Assembly (NCBI GenBank): GCA_033675265.1
Contig: JAUJYZ010000783.1
Span: forward strand, 1 to 64,000
Source of the DNA: Actinostola sp. cb2023
Taxonomy: Eukaryota; Cnidaria; Anthozoa; Actiniaria; Actinostolidae
Direction: 5' to 3'
Length of the DNA: 64,000 nucleotides
Shown: positions 45,473-56,700 of the stretch, piece by piece
How positions within the stretch are numbered: position 1 is the first letter of the stretch
Layout of the letters: each line of letters opens with the position of its first letter
Position numbers and translations under genes: made by a program
The notes under the pieces: model-generated
What the model saw: the letters and a program-made list of their open reading frames with translations, nothing else
What the model was told of the DNA's origin: nothing
Databases searched by the model: none

Positions 45473-45722
45473 AATACTCCAGTTTCGTGTTGTTAATCGA
45501 TGACCGCTGTCCTTGACAAAAGACGCATTTGCTCAGGCTTAGCCTCGATTCAGTGTAAATTATTCACAAATACCGACGAGAACGCGAAAAAGTGTTGACT
45601 TTCAACAATAGAAACCATTTTTAATTGCACGGGTTATTCTCTGGATTGAGGCTAAGCCTGAGCAAACGCGTCCTTTGTCAAGGAGTACAGCGGTGTCTAA
45701 ACAAACTCGAAACGGTAGTATT
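45473..45722. repeat. Inverted-repeat MITE, copy 2 (relative at 7975-8215)
   Basis: Ends AATACTCCAGTTTCG and CGAAACGGTAGTATT. The arms share GACCGCTGTCCTTGACAAA, GACGCATTTGCTCAGGCTTA and complements over about 80 bp. Confidence 0.8.
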
Positions 45723-45792
45723 GCAGAATTTCATAGCTACATTGCATGAACGCAAACTGTGTACTAGAGCATTGAGGCGTGGGATAGGTAGC

Positions 45793-46292
45793 ATGGAATA
45801 CATAGACTCTCTCCTTATCATGGAGGACAGTGATGCAGAAGATGACAGTTTAGAACCTGACGAGGCATTTGCAGGTAATGAAAATGACGATAGTAGTAGC
45901 CAAATGCTATTGACAACTGCAACTCCAAGAAGAGCTAAGCAAAGTGCGTCTGTGCCAGATTGGTGTAAATGTAACGACTGTACCCAGATGCCCCAAGAGA
46001 TAGAAAATAGGTGTTGTGGACGCAGAAACTGTGTCACTCAAGCAAGGCGGTTTTTAAAATTATGCTTGGATGCAGATGTTCTAGAAATGTGTATACGAAG
46101 CAGATATCCGTAATGACAGGGAGAACAGCAGTACATCCACATTTAGAAAAGCTGCATACCGTCAGTATATATTGGAGAAGAATGGATATTTAGGAAAGGG
46201 AAGACGAAAAGTAGTCCCATCCTGTGTTGTTCTATGTATTATACAGCACTACCCATCAACTACTGGTATTTATATGGGTTACAGGCCAGACT
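45793..46292 (+). pseudogene. P2RX7_C-domain (P2X7 ballast-like) protein, one frameshift
   Basis: The start 'MEYIDSLLIMEDSDAEDDS' leads through an acidic stretch to 'VPDWCKCNDCTQMPQEIENR' and 'CCGRRNCVT'. This Cys pattern (WCKC..C..M....E..CC) is the zinc-binding core of the P2X7 receptor cytoplasmic domain. After a 1-nt shift near 46094 the domain continues with 'NDRENSSTSTFRKAAYRQYI', 'VPSCVVLCIIQHYP' and 'GIYMGY', then a stop at about 46292. No transmembrane channel part is present. Stand-alone P2RX7_C proteins are multicopy in cnidarians. The frameshift suggests a dead copy, or an unseen micro-intron. Confidence 0.7.
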
Positions 46293-46334
46293 AAAATATT
46301 ATCAAAATACAGGACACATGTTCCTTTATTGTTC

Positions 46335-46560
46335 TATAGTTACTGTTCTAAGTAAGGGTTAGAGAATGAAAGGGAGTGTACTATGGTCTTCTATCTATTG
46401 TGAGGGACTGTATTCCATAGGACATGAGTGTTCATTCTCTAACTTCCTTAGAACAGGGTTACACTCAGAAGGAATTTACACAGTTTCTATAGCTAAACAG
46501 TATTCTCTATATAGAGCATACTAGTGTGTTCTATATAGAGAATACTGATTAGTTATAGAA
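46335..46560. repeat. Two adjacent hairpins
   Basis: First: TGTTCTAAGTAAGGGTTAGA (46344) pairs with a complement ending near 46453. Second: CAGTATTCTCTATATAGAGC at about 46499 pairs with the complement ending near 46548, with outer CTATA...TATAG matches. Probably foldback elements; a shared TTCTCTAACT word suggests they are related. Confidence 0.65.
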
Positions 46561-46686
46561 ACTCGGCACTCGATGGAATATAGAGCGTTAGAATACTAAA
46601 CTCTGATTAGCTGAGAGAGTGTGACCATGTTCTAATAACTAGTCTACAAGTATTTCTAGTAACGTCAATGTTTATCTCACAACAGT

Positions 46687-47340
46687 TTATCTCACAAGCT
46701 TCGACGTAATAAAAGCATGTATCAAACGCTCACAATCACGCTGATTGATGTAGTTTCTGATCTTACCAATGTTTTTCAAAGCAAAATAGCCAGATATACA
46801 AGTATTGTTAACATGTTTTGTCATCTGAAGATGTGAATCAACAAGGACTCCCAAATCTCGTACAGCAGATGCGGGTGTAATGGCAATATCATCAATATTG
46901 AGTCCAAGAATTTGTTCGTGATGCTTTGCAAACCGTGATGTTAGATTGTCTGGATTGCAAGCGAGTCCATTTTTCGTACACCAAATGAGGACGTCCATGA
47001 TGCACGCCTCGATTTTGGAAATCATGACAGAACGATCTTTCTTGGGGTAGAGCTGTGTGTCATCAGCATACATCATACAGCTTAAACCATGAGTAACAAT
47101 AACATCCTCTAAGGGTGCAAAAAAACAGTGCAAACATAAGGGGGTCCAGTACTGAACCCTGGGGTACACTGTAGAGCAGCGTCCTTTCAGATGATAACAC
47201 AACTTTGACTGACTAGGTGCGATCATGGAGATAAGAGATTAACCATTGAAGCGCTGTTTCACCAATTCCATAACGATGTTGAAGTCGCTTTAATAACAGC
47301 GTATGATCTATTGTATCAAAGGCTGATGACATGTATGAAC
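46687..47340 (-). pseudogene. CR1/L2-like LINE reverse transcriptase fragment
   Basis: On the minus strand, 'SAFDTIDHTLLLKRLQ' and 'IGETALQWLISYLHDRT' (47340-47225) lead, through frameshifts, to 'LSCMMYADDTQLYP' (the catalytic YADD) and 'SAVRDLGVLVDSHLQM', then a C-terminal 'INQRDCERLIHAFI'. The order and words are those of CR1/L2-type LINE RTs. 5'-truncated, at least two frame breaks, inactive. Confidence 0.8.
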
Positions 47341-48386
47341 TCTATTCTAAAAAAAAGGAATTCATAGATCAGAGTGATTGCAATAAACATGTGAAACAAT
47401 ATTACTAGAGTAGTAATGTTCACTGCACAACATTTTGTTTGAGAGGTGGCAGTGGAAGATATTTCCAAATGTTTAAATTATTAATTTATTTCAATCGGGC
47501 TCCACCTTTTTTCAAAGGGTCTATGAAATTATTATTTTTCAATAAGTTTCAATGCAAACACGAATTGACAACAGTAGCTATTGTAGCTCTTAGATTTTAT
47601 TTCATGATCACATAATACCTAACCAATCAGCCATAATAGAAAATTTTTTTTACTAATGATCTCTGCTGTGACATGATTATTATCTTCACTATTTATTCTG
47701 ATCACCATTATTATATTATTGTTTTTTATATTGTAAAGTACTTGAAACAGCTTATTGAAAAGGCATAGAAATGTGGGACAGAACTAATGGTAATATTAAT
47801 GGTATTTCCACTAATGTTTTGAAATGCATAGGTTATTATATACTCACGTGTAAGAACATCGACAATCTTTAGTTGTACCATATAGTGTTATAAAAAAATA
47901 TTACAAATTCATAATAATTATTATTTAAACAGACAGTAGAGGTACTAGCTATGTATAGGCTGCCTTTACTGTACATGTGTGCAAACATTTTCTTTACCCA
48001 AGGATAGGTGATGACTCCAAATCCATGATCACGTTACTACTTTCCTGCACGGGTGTAGATGTTGGTCTACCTACATTGTAAACAATAGAACAAAGATAGT
48101 ATCAGTTTATACACAATACGTAAATCACCAAAACAAGGTTCATGAATATGATATAAGCTACGATAAAAACATGCGTTCTATTTCGTTTAATACCTTCCCA
48201 TTAGAGTTAACTGGAATTATCATCAAAGACAGAAGCATAGCAATATTATTACGATTTATTTATTTGCACGCACGTGTTCGCCTTCGAGTCTCTGACGTTT
48301 CGCTTTGGGCTATTCACAGGCACTTCATGACAGATGGACTCTGACTTGCTCTTTGAAAAATGCAAACCTATTATATATCAAATAAG
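47341..48386. other. Intergenic, no gene seen
   Basis: AT-rich with no supported ORF or terminal repeats. Confidence 0.5.
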
Positions 48387-48737
48387 TTAATGACTGTATT
48401 GTTCAAAATAATTAAGCGAAACATAGGAAAACCAAAGTGTATGCAAACTTTTTACTGTCTGTAGTGTAGCTCCTATTCTTTGAGATCGCTCCTCTATCGT
48501 AAGAAGATGAAGGGCAAAAGAGTCGTCTGTATGATATCCAGTACGAAATTTAGTCCGGTTCCAGGATGTAGAAACCGCAGCAGATAACCATAGATAACGG
48601 CTGTGTGTCTTCTGGAAGTCTCTATTTCTTTCTTTTACTGAATTATAAAGTCTTCTCCTTCCACTTCCGCTTCGACGACCGCCATGTTGCGGAACGAAAT
48701 TTTTGGTTGTCGAACAACTCTCATTATCATCCCTCAT
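48387..48737 (-). CDS. Basic helical ORF similar to the antisense ORF at 16048-16275
   Basis: 116 residues, starting 'MRDDNESCSTTKNFVPQHGG'. The segment 'GGRRSGSGRRR', the helix 'YLWLSAAVSTSWNRTK' and 'HTDDSFALHLLTIEERS' align in order with 'RRGRPPSGPS', 'IWLTKRILATWRELK' and 'SNDSDFAGHLL' at 16048-16275. Both ORFs lie near a Cys-rich gene. A short plus-strand frame from ATG 48772 ('MEDVQRLIRNGHSTIK') runs divergently from it. Function unknown; a DNA-binding accessory protein is a guess. Confidence 0.4.
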   Translation of the reverse strand: MRDDNESCSTTKNFVPQHGGRRSGSGRRRLYNSVKERNRDFQKTHSRYLWLSAAVSTSWNRTKFRTGYHTDDSFALHLLTIEERSQRIGATLQTVKSLHTLWFSYVSLNYFEQYSH

Positions 48738-48860
48738 TGTCCAATTTTACTCAAAATATTATCCTCAGACGTATGGAGGATGTCCAAAGACTAATTCGAA
48801 ATGGTCACTCCACAATCAAAAGATTACAAAGATTTATATGGATTAATGACCGGGATTAAT

Positions 48861-49553
48861 GAACACCGCTATCTCACGGGTGAAACTTGAAAACACTGGG
48901 CCAGTGTTTGCAATATAGAGCTTATCGACTGCGCATGCGCCACGGTTTTCCTTAGTGACTACAAAGAATCAAAGTTAGCGTGTCGTGCTTTTAACATTTC
49001 TTGACCAAAATGTGAAATAAGCAGGTGTTTATTCAAGGATTTACTGTATTTACACAGTTTGAGTGATTTATAAATTGATTCATAATCACTGATGTCAGAC
49101 ACTTGTTCTTGACATATCTTCATATCTTCATATCTTGAATGACAATGTTTGCAAATAATTATTTTCCAAAGGAACTTTTAATGTTCAATGACTGATAAGG
49201 TAATTCAACCATTACATTAACTTCTATTTATTAAATCTCATAAAAAATAATTGATTTGCTATGGTTACACAATCACATCCCCATAATTTTATACATGAGA
49301 TGTTACATTAGTATACAAACTTAATAATATTTATTAATAATTTACAAACATTTTACATTTATACATATTGCAGTTTCAGCTCAAATCCTTGTACAATTAT
49401 GTACATATATGCATTATCTACTTATTTGCTGATGTCTATACCAAACAAATAAAAATATCTAAGATACAGTTATGGCAGTGGCAGTATTGGTAGTATACAT
49501 GTACAAAAGTGAACTCAGAATGTGACTTAGTTTTGAGATGACTCAATATATAG
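48861..49553. other. Intergenic, no gene seen
   Basis: Contains a CTGCGCATGCGCCACGG word near 48929-48945 similar to the inner palindrome of the 1.26-kb TTAA element ends, but no clear terminus. Confidence 0.45.
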
Positions 49554-49685
49554 ATCGAATGCAATAATTGCGTCCAATTTATATTGCATTGTTCTGGACT
49601 GACTAGCCTCTCATACAGGTGAGCACGGGGCTAGTTAGTCCAGAATAATGGCAATTGAAATTGGACGCCATTATTGCATTCGGTT
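49554..49685. repeat. ~130-bp hairpin MITE
   Basis: CGAATGCAATAATTGCGTCC on the left pairs with GGACGCCATTATTGCATTCG on the right. Inner arms TTCTGGACTGACTAGCC / GGGGCTAGTTAGTCCAGAA also pair. Confidence 0.85.
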
Positions 49686-49984
49686 TATGTTGTGGTTTAA
49701 TTTTTCCATTGGTTGAGTTGTTTGATGTTGTTTATAGGTGTAAAGGATTTATTAAACTGATCATGAATTGGATTGTGAATGTATATCAGATTTTTCATAA
49801 AAAGTATTTTCACATCAGTAGACTGACTTTTACTTGTTTACATAGTAGTCTTGCACTGCTGGTGGCTTCAGCCCCAAGAATCCTGTTTGGTTTCCGTACA
49901 AACATGCTATTGCATTTTGAATGATTGCACTAACAAAGTACATCTTCCCCACTGAACTTAAAAATCCACTCCACTGATACCCTA

Positions 49985-50360
49985 ACGGTACTCATTGATG
50001 AATTGAATGCCTCCATATCCAATGTTATTCCATTTTCTCTGAAGGGAATTCAGACTTGCACTCAGGCTAATCAATGCGTCCGATGTTAAATCTTTCGTAC
50101 GTTGCGCACTCAAAAGCTGGATTTTTTTTGGTATTTTCCTCCAACAAAAGTAAACGTTCTTCATCGCTTGGTAAACCTTGGCTGTGAGACATATAAAGTG
50201 CATTTCGGACATCATTAAAAAAAAGGCATTTTGCAATACAAGCCAAGGAAAAGTATTTAAAAAACCTATGCAATGTCGCAAAATGTAAGCAAAGAAAATC
50301 ACAGCCATTACGTCCGAGTTGCCGGCGCGCGTCAAGCTTAACCCAAAAATTGGCCCCCAA
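49985..50360 (-). pseudogene. PIF/Harbinger-like N-terminal fragment
   Basis: The frame from 50360 reads 'CIAKCLFFNDVRNALYMS' and then 'LPSDEERLLLLEENTKKNPA', 'YERFNIGRID'. After a shift it continues 'CKSEFPSEKMEYW'. The pattern 'D.EE.LLLYE...KNP.F.Y..Y.RF.....D...C..EFR..K.D' is the N-terminal block of cnidarian PIF/Harbinger-type transposase genes as I recall it. The DDE core was not found nearby. A longer overlapping frame (49982-50413) is judged a shadow. Confidence 0.4.
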
Positions 50361-50413
50361 AACGCCGTTCTCGTCTCAGTTTCCACTCGGTCAAATGACG
50401 TCCGTGCTGACAA

Positions 50414-51830
50414 ACACGTCTCGTGCTTCAGCTTCCTATTATCACATGCAGCCCGAAAACATTTTGCATTGGTAGTAAATTAATGCTGAAAATAAAATGC
50501 ACTAATAAAATGTATGTGTATGTATGTACTTTACCTTGCTGGATTACATTACAATGAAAACAGTTAACATGGATGGAAGGCCACAATATTCAATCATATT
50601 TCCAAAGTTCAATAAGGGTGGACATAGTGTACAGATTGTAAAGACCAAACGAACACATAGTGTAAATCACCTGTTTTTGATTTGATGCTGCGATAAATTA
50701 ATACTAAATACAAAATGATTTGCATCTCAGATTATGGCCATCAATTATTGAAGACACTCATTGATGAGTATTCCACCAACCCAACATAACTGAGAAGAAT
50801 CAGTGGGGAACTCAGGATGTAAGAGCCAAGCCCCTAGTATCATCTTGGGAACACCCTGATAAAGATGAGGCTGTCTGAGCATATATAATAATAATATAAT
50901 AGGGCCTGACCAGTTGTCAACCAGCTATCTATTTGAAAAACTCTTTCAAACCACAATGTACAAACTAATAAGAGTCTCCTATTAACTCCTTATGGAGAAA
51001 CATCATTAATTTGTATTCATTGTTTACATTTATTAAATGGTTTTTTTAATTCACATTTTTCTCATCCTGGAGTGGTCTATCCACAATATGGTCTGGTGGT
51101 TATTTATACTGCAACTAGATATGGATTAAAAAGTACTGGATAAGTAATATACATAAATGGCTGACACGAACCCTGAGTTCATCAAGAAAGGTTGATAGGT
51201 TTGCACTATTTGCTACAAAATTATAGTAGTTATTCAATAGTTTTGTTTATCTCACGGATATAATTTCTTACTCACTTTCGCCATCATGGTTAAAATGGCC
51301 ATGTTCTTGTCGGTACTGATAATATACAGTGTCTACAACATATATGCCTAAACACACTGACTGAAATCCTTGATGCAGGGTAATACAAAATATTTGCTTC
51401 TCAGGATTTTTCTCCACAAATCGTTGTGTCATCTTTTTCTGTTCCTTGTAACATTAGCTGATTTGGACCTGTTGTGTTGGGATGCAGAGCGTACGTAATA
51501 AGTTTATAACCTATAAGGTTGAATCGCGTCGCCATTTTGAAAAGCTGCTGTGTTCCAGTGTGAAAGAATTAGTTCGAAATTACTTCAATCTACTTATATT
51601 TTACATCCATCCCATTTTAAGGTCAGGAAACCATATACTTCATTTATTTTCCAAAAGTTACCATAATTTTTGCCAATGACAAAGAACCAACATGGCCGCC
51701 GAGACAGTGGAAGTTCCTTTGGAAGTTTCTCAGTTTGGCCGTTCTTTTTGTCAATATTGTCAATATTCAATGCACAATCAGACAGCGTTGTTGTGACTGG
51801 AGACCAGTGCTTCAGGAAGTCGGGAAAACT
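50414..51830. other. Intergenic, no gene seen
   Basis: AT-rich, no terminal repeats or conserved ORF detected. Confidence 0.5.
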
Positions 51831-51952
51831 GACATGAAAACACACAGAGATTGAAGATCATAACAACAAAACAGGAAGAGAAAGGAAGAGTTGGAAATTA
51901 TACAATGAAATTGTCAGTGTCTTGAGAATGATAATAATAATAATAATAAAGG

Positions 51953-52249
51953 ATGCCACCATTATGCCCATATGTACAATGGAAAGGTCTTCTCAACAAG
52001 GCAGCTCTTTTGTGCAAGAGGATGATACATGTAGCCAAGCATATGAAAGAGCAGTCAGATGTTGACCAGTCTGAATCAAGCAGCTCATCCAATAGCAAAA
52101 GGAAGACAACAACAAAGAGAAGGTTCCGTAAGAGGCCAAAGAGTTGATCTGCAGCAGCAGAGATGTTGGACTTCTTAAAGGATCACAACAAAAAGCTTGG
52201 GAAAAAAACAGAAGAAAAACTAAATATTCTAAAGGAAATGAAAGAATAG
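51953..52249 (+). pseudogene. Myb/SANT-like (regulatory) protein tail, partial
   Basis: The frame 51953-52147 is basic and Ser-rich ('SESSSSSNSKRKTTTKRRFR'). Past its stop the same frame continues 'SAAAEMLDFLKDHNKKLGKK' and 'LNILKEMKE' to 52249. Such an NLS-like segment followed by a coiled 'EML.FLK.Y....EKK.EE....LKEM' tail is common at the C-terminus of Myb/SANT-like transposon proteins. It ends 41 bases before the left TTAA of element B. Assignment tentative. Confidence 0.3.
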
Positions 52250-52293
52250 AAGAATATATTTTTCATCCGCATTTTTGGAGAGTCGGGGCTTAA

Positions 52294-53075
52294 GAGGCTG
52301 TCTCTGTAAAAGCGGTCCACGCGATTCGCGTCGATAAATAAAATCGCCTGATTTTCTGTGTGGTAAAAGTACTTCATACCAAGGTAACAAAACCACAATA
52401 TTTTTGTTGTTAGATTTAAATTCGTTCCGTACGGGCAAAAAACGTCATTGGCCCATAATCGCTCGTTCGCGACCAAAATCCGGCCTGATTTTTACGTGTA
52501 TTTAAGCAACCGTCGCAAAGCCAAATTGTTTCTTATGGACATAATTTTTACAGAGCGACCTAGATAAACTGCTAATTTACCCTATGCAGCAGTTTGAAAC
52601 ATTTTAACGAAAAACTCTTTGCACGCCAAGGCGCTATTTAACCCTATCTAAAGATCCCCGCGGTCAAAATGAAAAATGATCATTTTTGAATCTACTTTTC
52701 TCCATTGGCAGATAAAATAAATTGATGTGAATGACATTGATGTACAATTTGAACCTTGCCAAATAAGATTTTAGAAGCAAACTTTGTCTATATTAACATT
52801 TCAGAGAACGCTAAGCAAGCATTCATCTGGATATTTTGACTACTCGCTTCCAAAAAGCGTTCGAATGTCAATAAATTAAAGTCTTAAAATATTACCTGAC
52901 AAAGGGCAAAATCTAATCACTTACTGGGAATAGAATGATATACAAATCCATGGCCAAAGAATTCCCAAAAAACTAGAGAAAATTCGTTATAGATGATTTC
53001 TCGTCCATACAATGCAATGAGAATCGAACTGAATTAATCAGTAAACAGTGAAATTGACAAGTCTGCCAATGCACG
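52294..53075 (+). repeat. Left terminal inverted repeat of element B
   Basis: Complementary to about 57798-58585 with few differences. It ends internally at GACAAGTCTGCCAATGCACGTG. Confidence 0.9.
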
Positions 53076-53263
53076 TGCCACGTGCATAATTAAGTTGTAA
53101 TTTTAGCAAAGCGATGCCACCACAGTGGCCGAACTTTACGATCTAGGTCTAGAGCTATGAAGATCATTACATTGAATTATTTGTATGCCCTTTGTTCAGG
53201 CAAATATATAGTGGAATGATGCACTTACTTTTGCCGTCGTACACTTACGTTTATGACATGCAT

Positions 53264-53612
53264 GACCACAGGAAGCCCAAGCTGTGGTTTTGTGGAGAAT
53301 ATCGTAAAAATATTTGCTCCTGTAAATACTGTAATAAAAGACTTGAAACTGTGGTAGTGTCTTGTGGTCTTTATTTACTATCCCTGTGAAAATTTTCAGC
53401 GAATTTCAGCATTTTTTAGTGTCTCCAGGGCTCACTTACTGGGTGAGGGGAGACACTAAAAAATGCTGAAATTCGCTGAAAATTTTCACAGGGATAGTAA
53501 ATAAAGACCACAAGACACTACCACAGTTTCAAGTCTTTTATTACAGTATTTACAGGAGAAAATATTTTTTTACGATATTCTCCACAAAACCACAGCTTGG
53601 GCTTCCTGTGGC
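53264..53612. repeat. Long near-perfect palindrome (~165-bp arms) in element B
   Basis: The left arm runs from CCACAGGAAGCCCAAGCTGT to AGTGTCTCC. After a loop of about 22 bases (GGGCTCACTTACTGGGTGAG region) the right arm runs back to ACAGCTTGGGCTTCCTGTGG with only a handful of mismatches. It lies just 3' of the element B gene, between the gene and the left TIR. Confidence 0.9.
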
Positions 53613-53762
53613 ATGACGACACATATTTCTTGTAAAACAGGCATAGATATACTGTATCGAAGTAACTTTAAAACATGCAGGAAACATTCGAAAGAAAAAC
53701 AATTTATATCACTGAGATAATTTTATATCTAGATAAAATAATTGAATTGGCGATGATATACG

Positions 53763-56700
53763 TCACCAGTCACTATCCCCCGGCTGTGGGAGTATTTCTT
53801 GATGCATATCATAGTTTTCATTTTCATCCCAATTCTCTTCATCATTTTCTTGCAAAGGATCAGCAGATAGCTGCCTTTTTCTACGGCTTGATGTCAGTCT
53901 TGGCACAAAGTTCATTGAAAAATATCCCTGTATCTGTGACTTGGTAAGCCATTCGTCTCTTGAAAACAGTCTATTCCCAAGTTCATCTCTAGCAGTTCGT
54001 ATATCTTGTACGACTTGTTGAGGATCTGCTTTCCTTCCCGTTTTCTCTCCTACTTCGTATTTTCTTAAAAGATAACATTTGACTTTCTCAGTAAATCTGG
54101 AAGTAGTTCTAGGTTTTTGTAGCGCCCATCCACATGGTAGTAGATCGTCTTGTTTATCTTCTCTAGATATTACAGCTGTGCGCGTTGCACAGGAAGCCTC
54201 GTCAGCAAGTGAAAGGGACGCAAATTGTTCAACCCATCCCCTACGCAGCGTGTCGTAAATACTTTCTTGCTTTTCCTGGGTCGATTTTGGCTTTGGTTCG
54301 GAGTGACGTTCTAAGCATGCGTGGAGTTCAGCAGATTCTAGATCAGTAAAAGCTTGAGAGCAAGCGATATCAGGGCACTCAAAAACTGTTGCTTCTGGAA
54401 TTGGATCTTCTGAAACACGCGAATCAGTTTTTATTCTTTCTTGGAGAGGGAGGGAAAAATCCGTAGTTTTCGCAAATTTCGAGACGTGTTTCACTTTGGT
54501 TGCGGTGGTAGATACTTTTCCATGGCACAACTTTCCCGGGTCCAACACCAAAGGCCTTCCACACTCTTAGATCGTTCTTCTCATACACGAAGTTGTGAAA
54601 AGCACTCATCCCCTGCAACTTTGTTATCTCTAGATCCATTTCGGTTGGTCTAATTTCGCAAACTGCGGCTGTACTGCCTTTCACATTTCTTTCTTTCAGC
54701 GCAGTATGCATATCTTGGGCAGAGAGTATATCATGCCCTTCATTGCAGTATCTGCGGATAGCACCTTTCATTGGGCACAGAATCCTATCGCAGATATCTT
54801 TGCCAAATTGGGGCTCAGAATAATCGTACCTTGCGATTGAAATCCCTACTCGTTCTCCCACGTCTCGCAGAGCTGCCAAAAGTTGACTATTATGGTAACA
54901 GCCAGCTTCGTCAGATCTCAAAAATACTGTAGAAATGTGTGGCTTTTCAGAATGAATCATCGTAAGTAGCTGTTCCACGATGGAAGTGACTGCGAACCAA
55001 TCCTGGCTGCAGCTATTGACGAGATGCGCGTAGTAAGACACTTCAACTTGACCATTTGAATTACTTGGACAACACGCTACTGACATGCCAATTTATACCT
55101 CGTTTAGCAAACCATTCGCTTTGCTTTTCTCTATGTCGCATCTGCACAAATTTCATCGCCCAATCCATGACAATCATGATGGAATCATCTTTTAACGAGG
55201 CAACAGCAGTTTGTTTGGCCTCCTCTTGATTCTCAGAACGGAGTACGTGAGCTTTCCATGTGAAGATGAAGACCTTTGCTTGACTGAAATCATAAATAAA
55301 ATCATCACATTGCTCAGAATTGTACATGTTTTTAGCGAGCTTTAAGATCATATTTTCAATAGATTGAATACATTCTTTTAGATCTTCACAGTCGTTACAT
55401 CTTGTGAAATGGTCGTTTGTGCAGAACTCTTGAAAGTCAGAATCAGAAGGGTCGCTTAAAGCGTACTTCCTACAATGATCAGGACATAAATCCGATTCAT
55501 CACGGCAATGCACACGGTATGTTGTCTTGAAGTATCTTCTTCCAGCCTTTAATCGTCTACGCATGTCATTACACCAAATCTTATCAGCCCCAAAGTTAGA
55601 CTCCAACTCATCGACAATAGTTATTAGTCGGTGGAAACCTTCAGTTCCATCAGCTGCCGTGTTGTCTAAGCCCTGCAATGACTTTCGTTGTGATGCTTCC
55701 CTCACTTCTAAAACTCGATACAATGTAGCACGACTGAGAGGCTCAAACCCATCTTCTTTGCAGTATTGTAGATACTGAGTTATCATCGTGGACCTTGTGA
55801 CTGTACGAATGATGTTAGGCATACTTAGACGCTCACCATTGTCTAGTTTAAGTGTGCGGTTGCCGTATGCTACGTCCTGGTAGAAATACGGACGGTTCAC
55901 AAACGTTAGAAAGTGATCCAACTTAGTCATATCAATTCTTATTCTATGAGATGGTTTCTTTTCCACAGGTAAGCCGGGACCAACAGTTCTAGCATGCTCT
56001 CTAGCTCTAGCATGATCGGAAGATCTTCCGATCGCTTAATTTCTCAAATGGCTCGTGAAACCTCTTCAGTTTTTCACTTGTGTATTCATAAGCGTAAATA
56101 CTCAAAATCTGAGATTTTAAATTCGATGTGGGAGTGACTTCTTATATGCAGCGATCATTGCAACAAGATTTCCAGGAAGATCGGTTTCTTCAATTGCATT
56201 CGCGTGCGTGTTTTGTAAATTCTGAAACAGTTTCTCGCCTTCATCGGGTGCTATGGCATGACAGACTAAGTTGCACGCTTCCTTCGCTCGGTTGATACAG
56301 TGTTCTTGGTCTAAAAGTGAAGCACTGTTCCACTCCCCTTTAAGTTGAAAGGTCAATGGTTCTACATTGTGACCAGGAGCTACCTTTGATAGCATTTCCA
56401 TAGCACTGTTAAAGGTTGTAATAGCAGCAGTATCACCGCACCTTCCGACTCGTTATCTGAGGAATCGTTAAACTGTTCACGAAAATGTCCAGGAGTCCAT
56501 AAGGGATCCATTGCTTTCCCCTTTGATGGTTCAGGAGAGACAACGACTGTCCTGCGATAAAGAAAACATACCAAAGTCAGACTTAAACAAATCAGTGTTC
56601 AAGCTGCACCCATGTCCTGTACCACGCCCAGCATACTACAACCCGATGAGATATGTCAAACTTTGGATATTTCATTGTCTAGTATGCTTTGTTACATTTA

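Noticed and set aside
49655..49924. 89-residue hydrophobic ORF
   Set aside because: Random-looking, starts inside a hairpin MITE, no homology pattern.
50067..50413. Two overlapping minus-strand ORFs as separate genes
   Set aside because: Only the frame with the Harbinger-like words looks coding; the longer frame (49982-50413) is treated as its shadow.
52183..52476. ORF repeated at 58403-58660
   Set aside because: Both are the element B TIR read inward to outward; the shared 62 codons reflect TIR identity.
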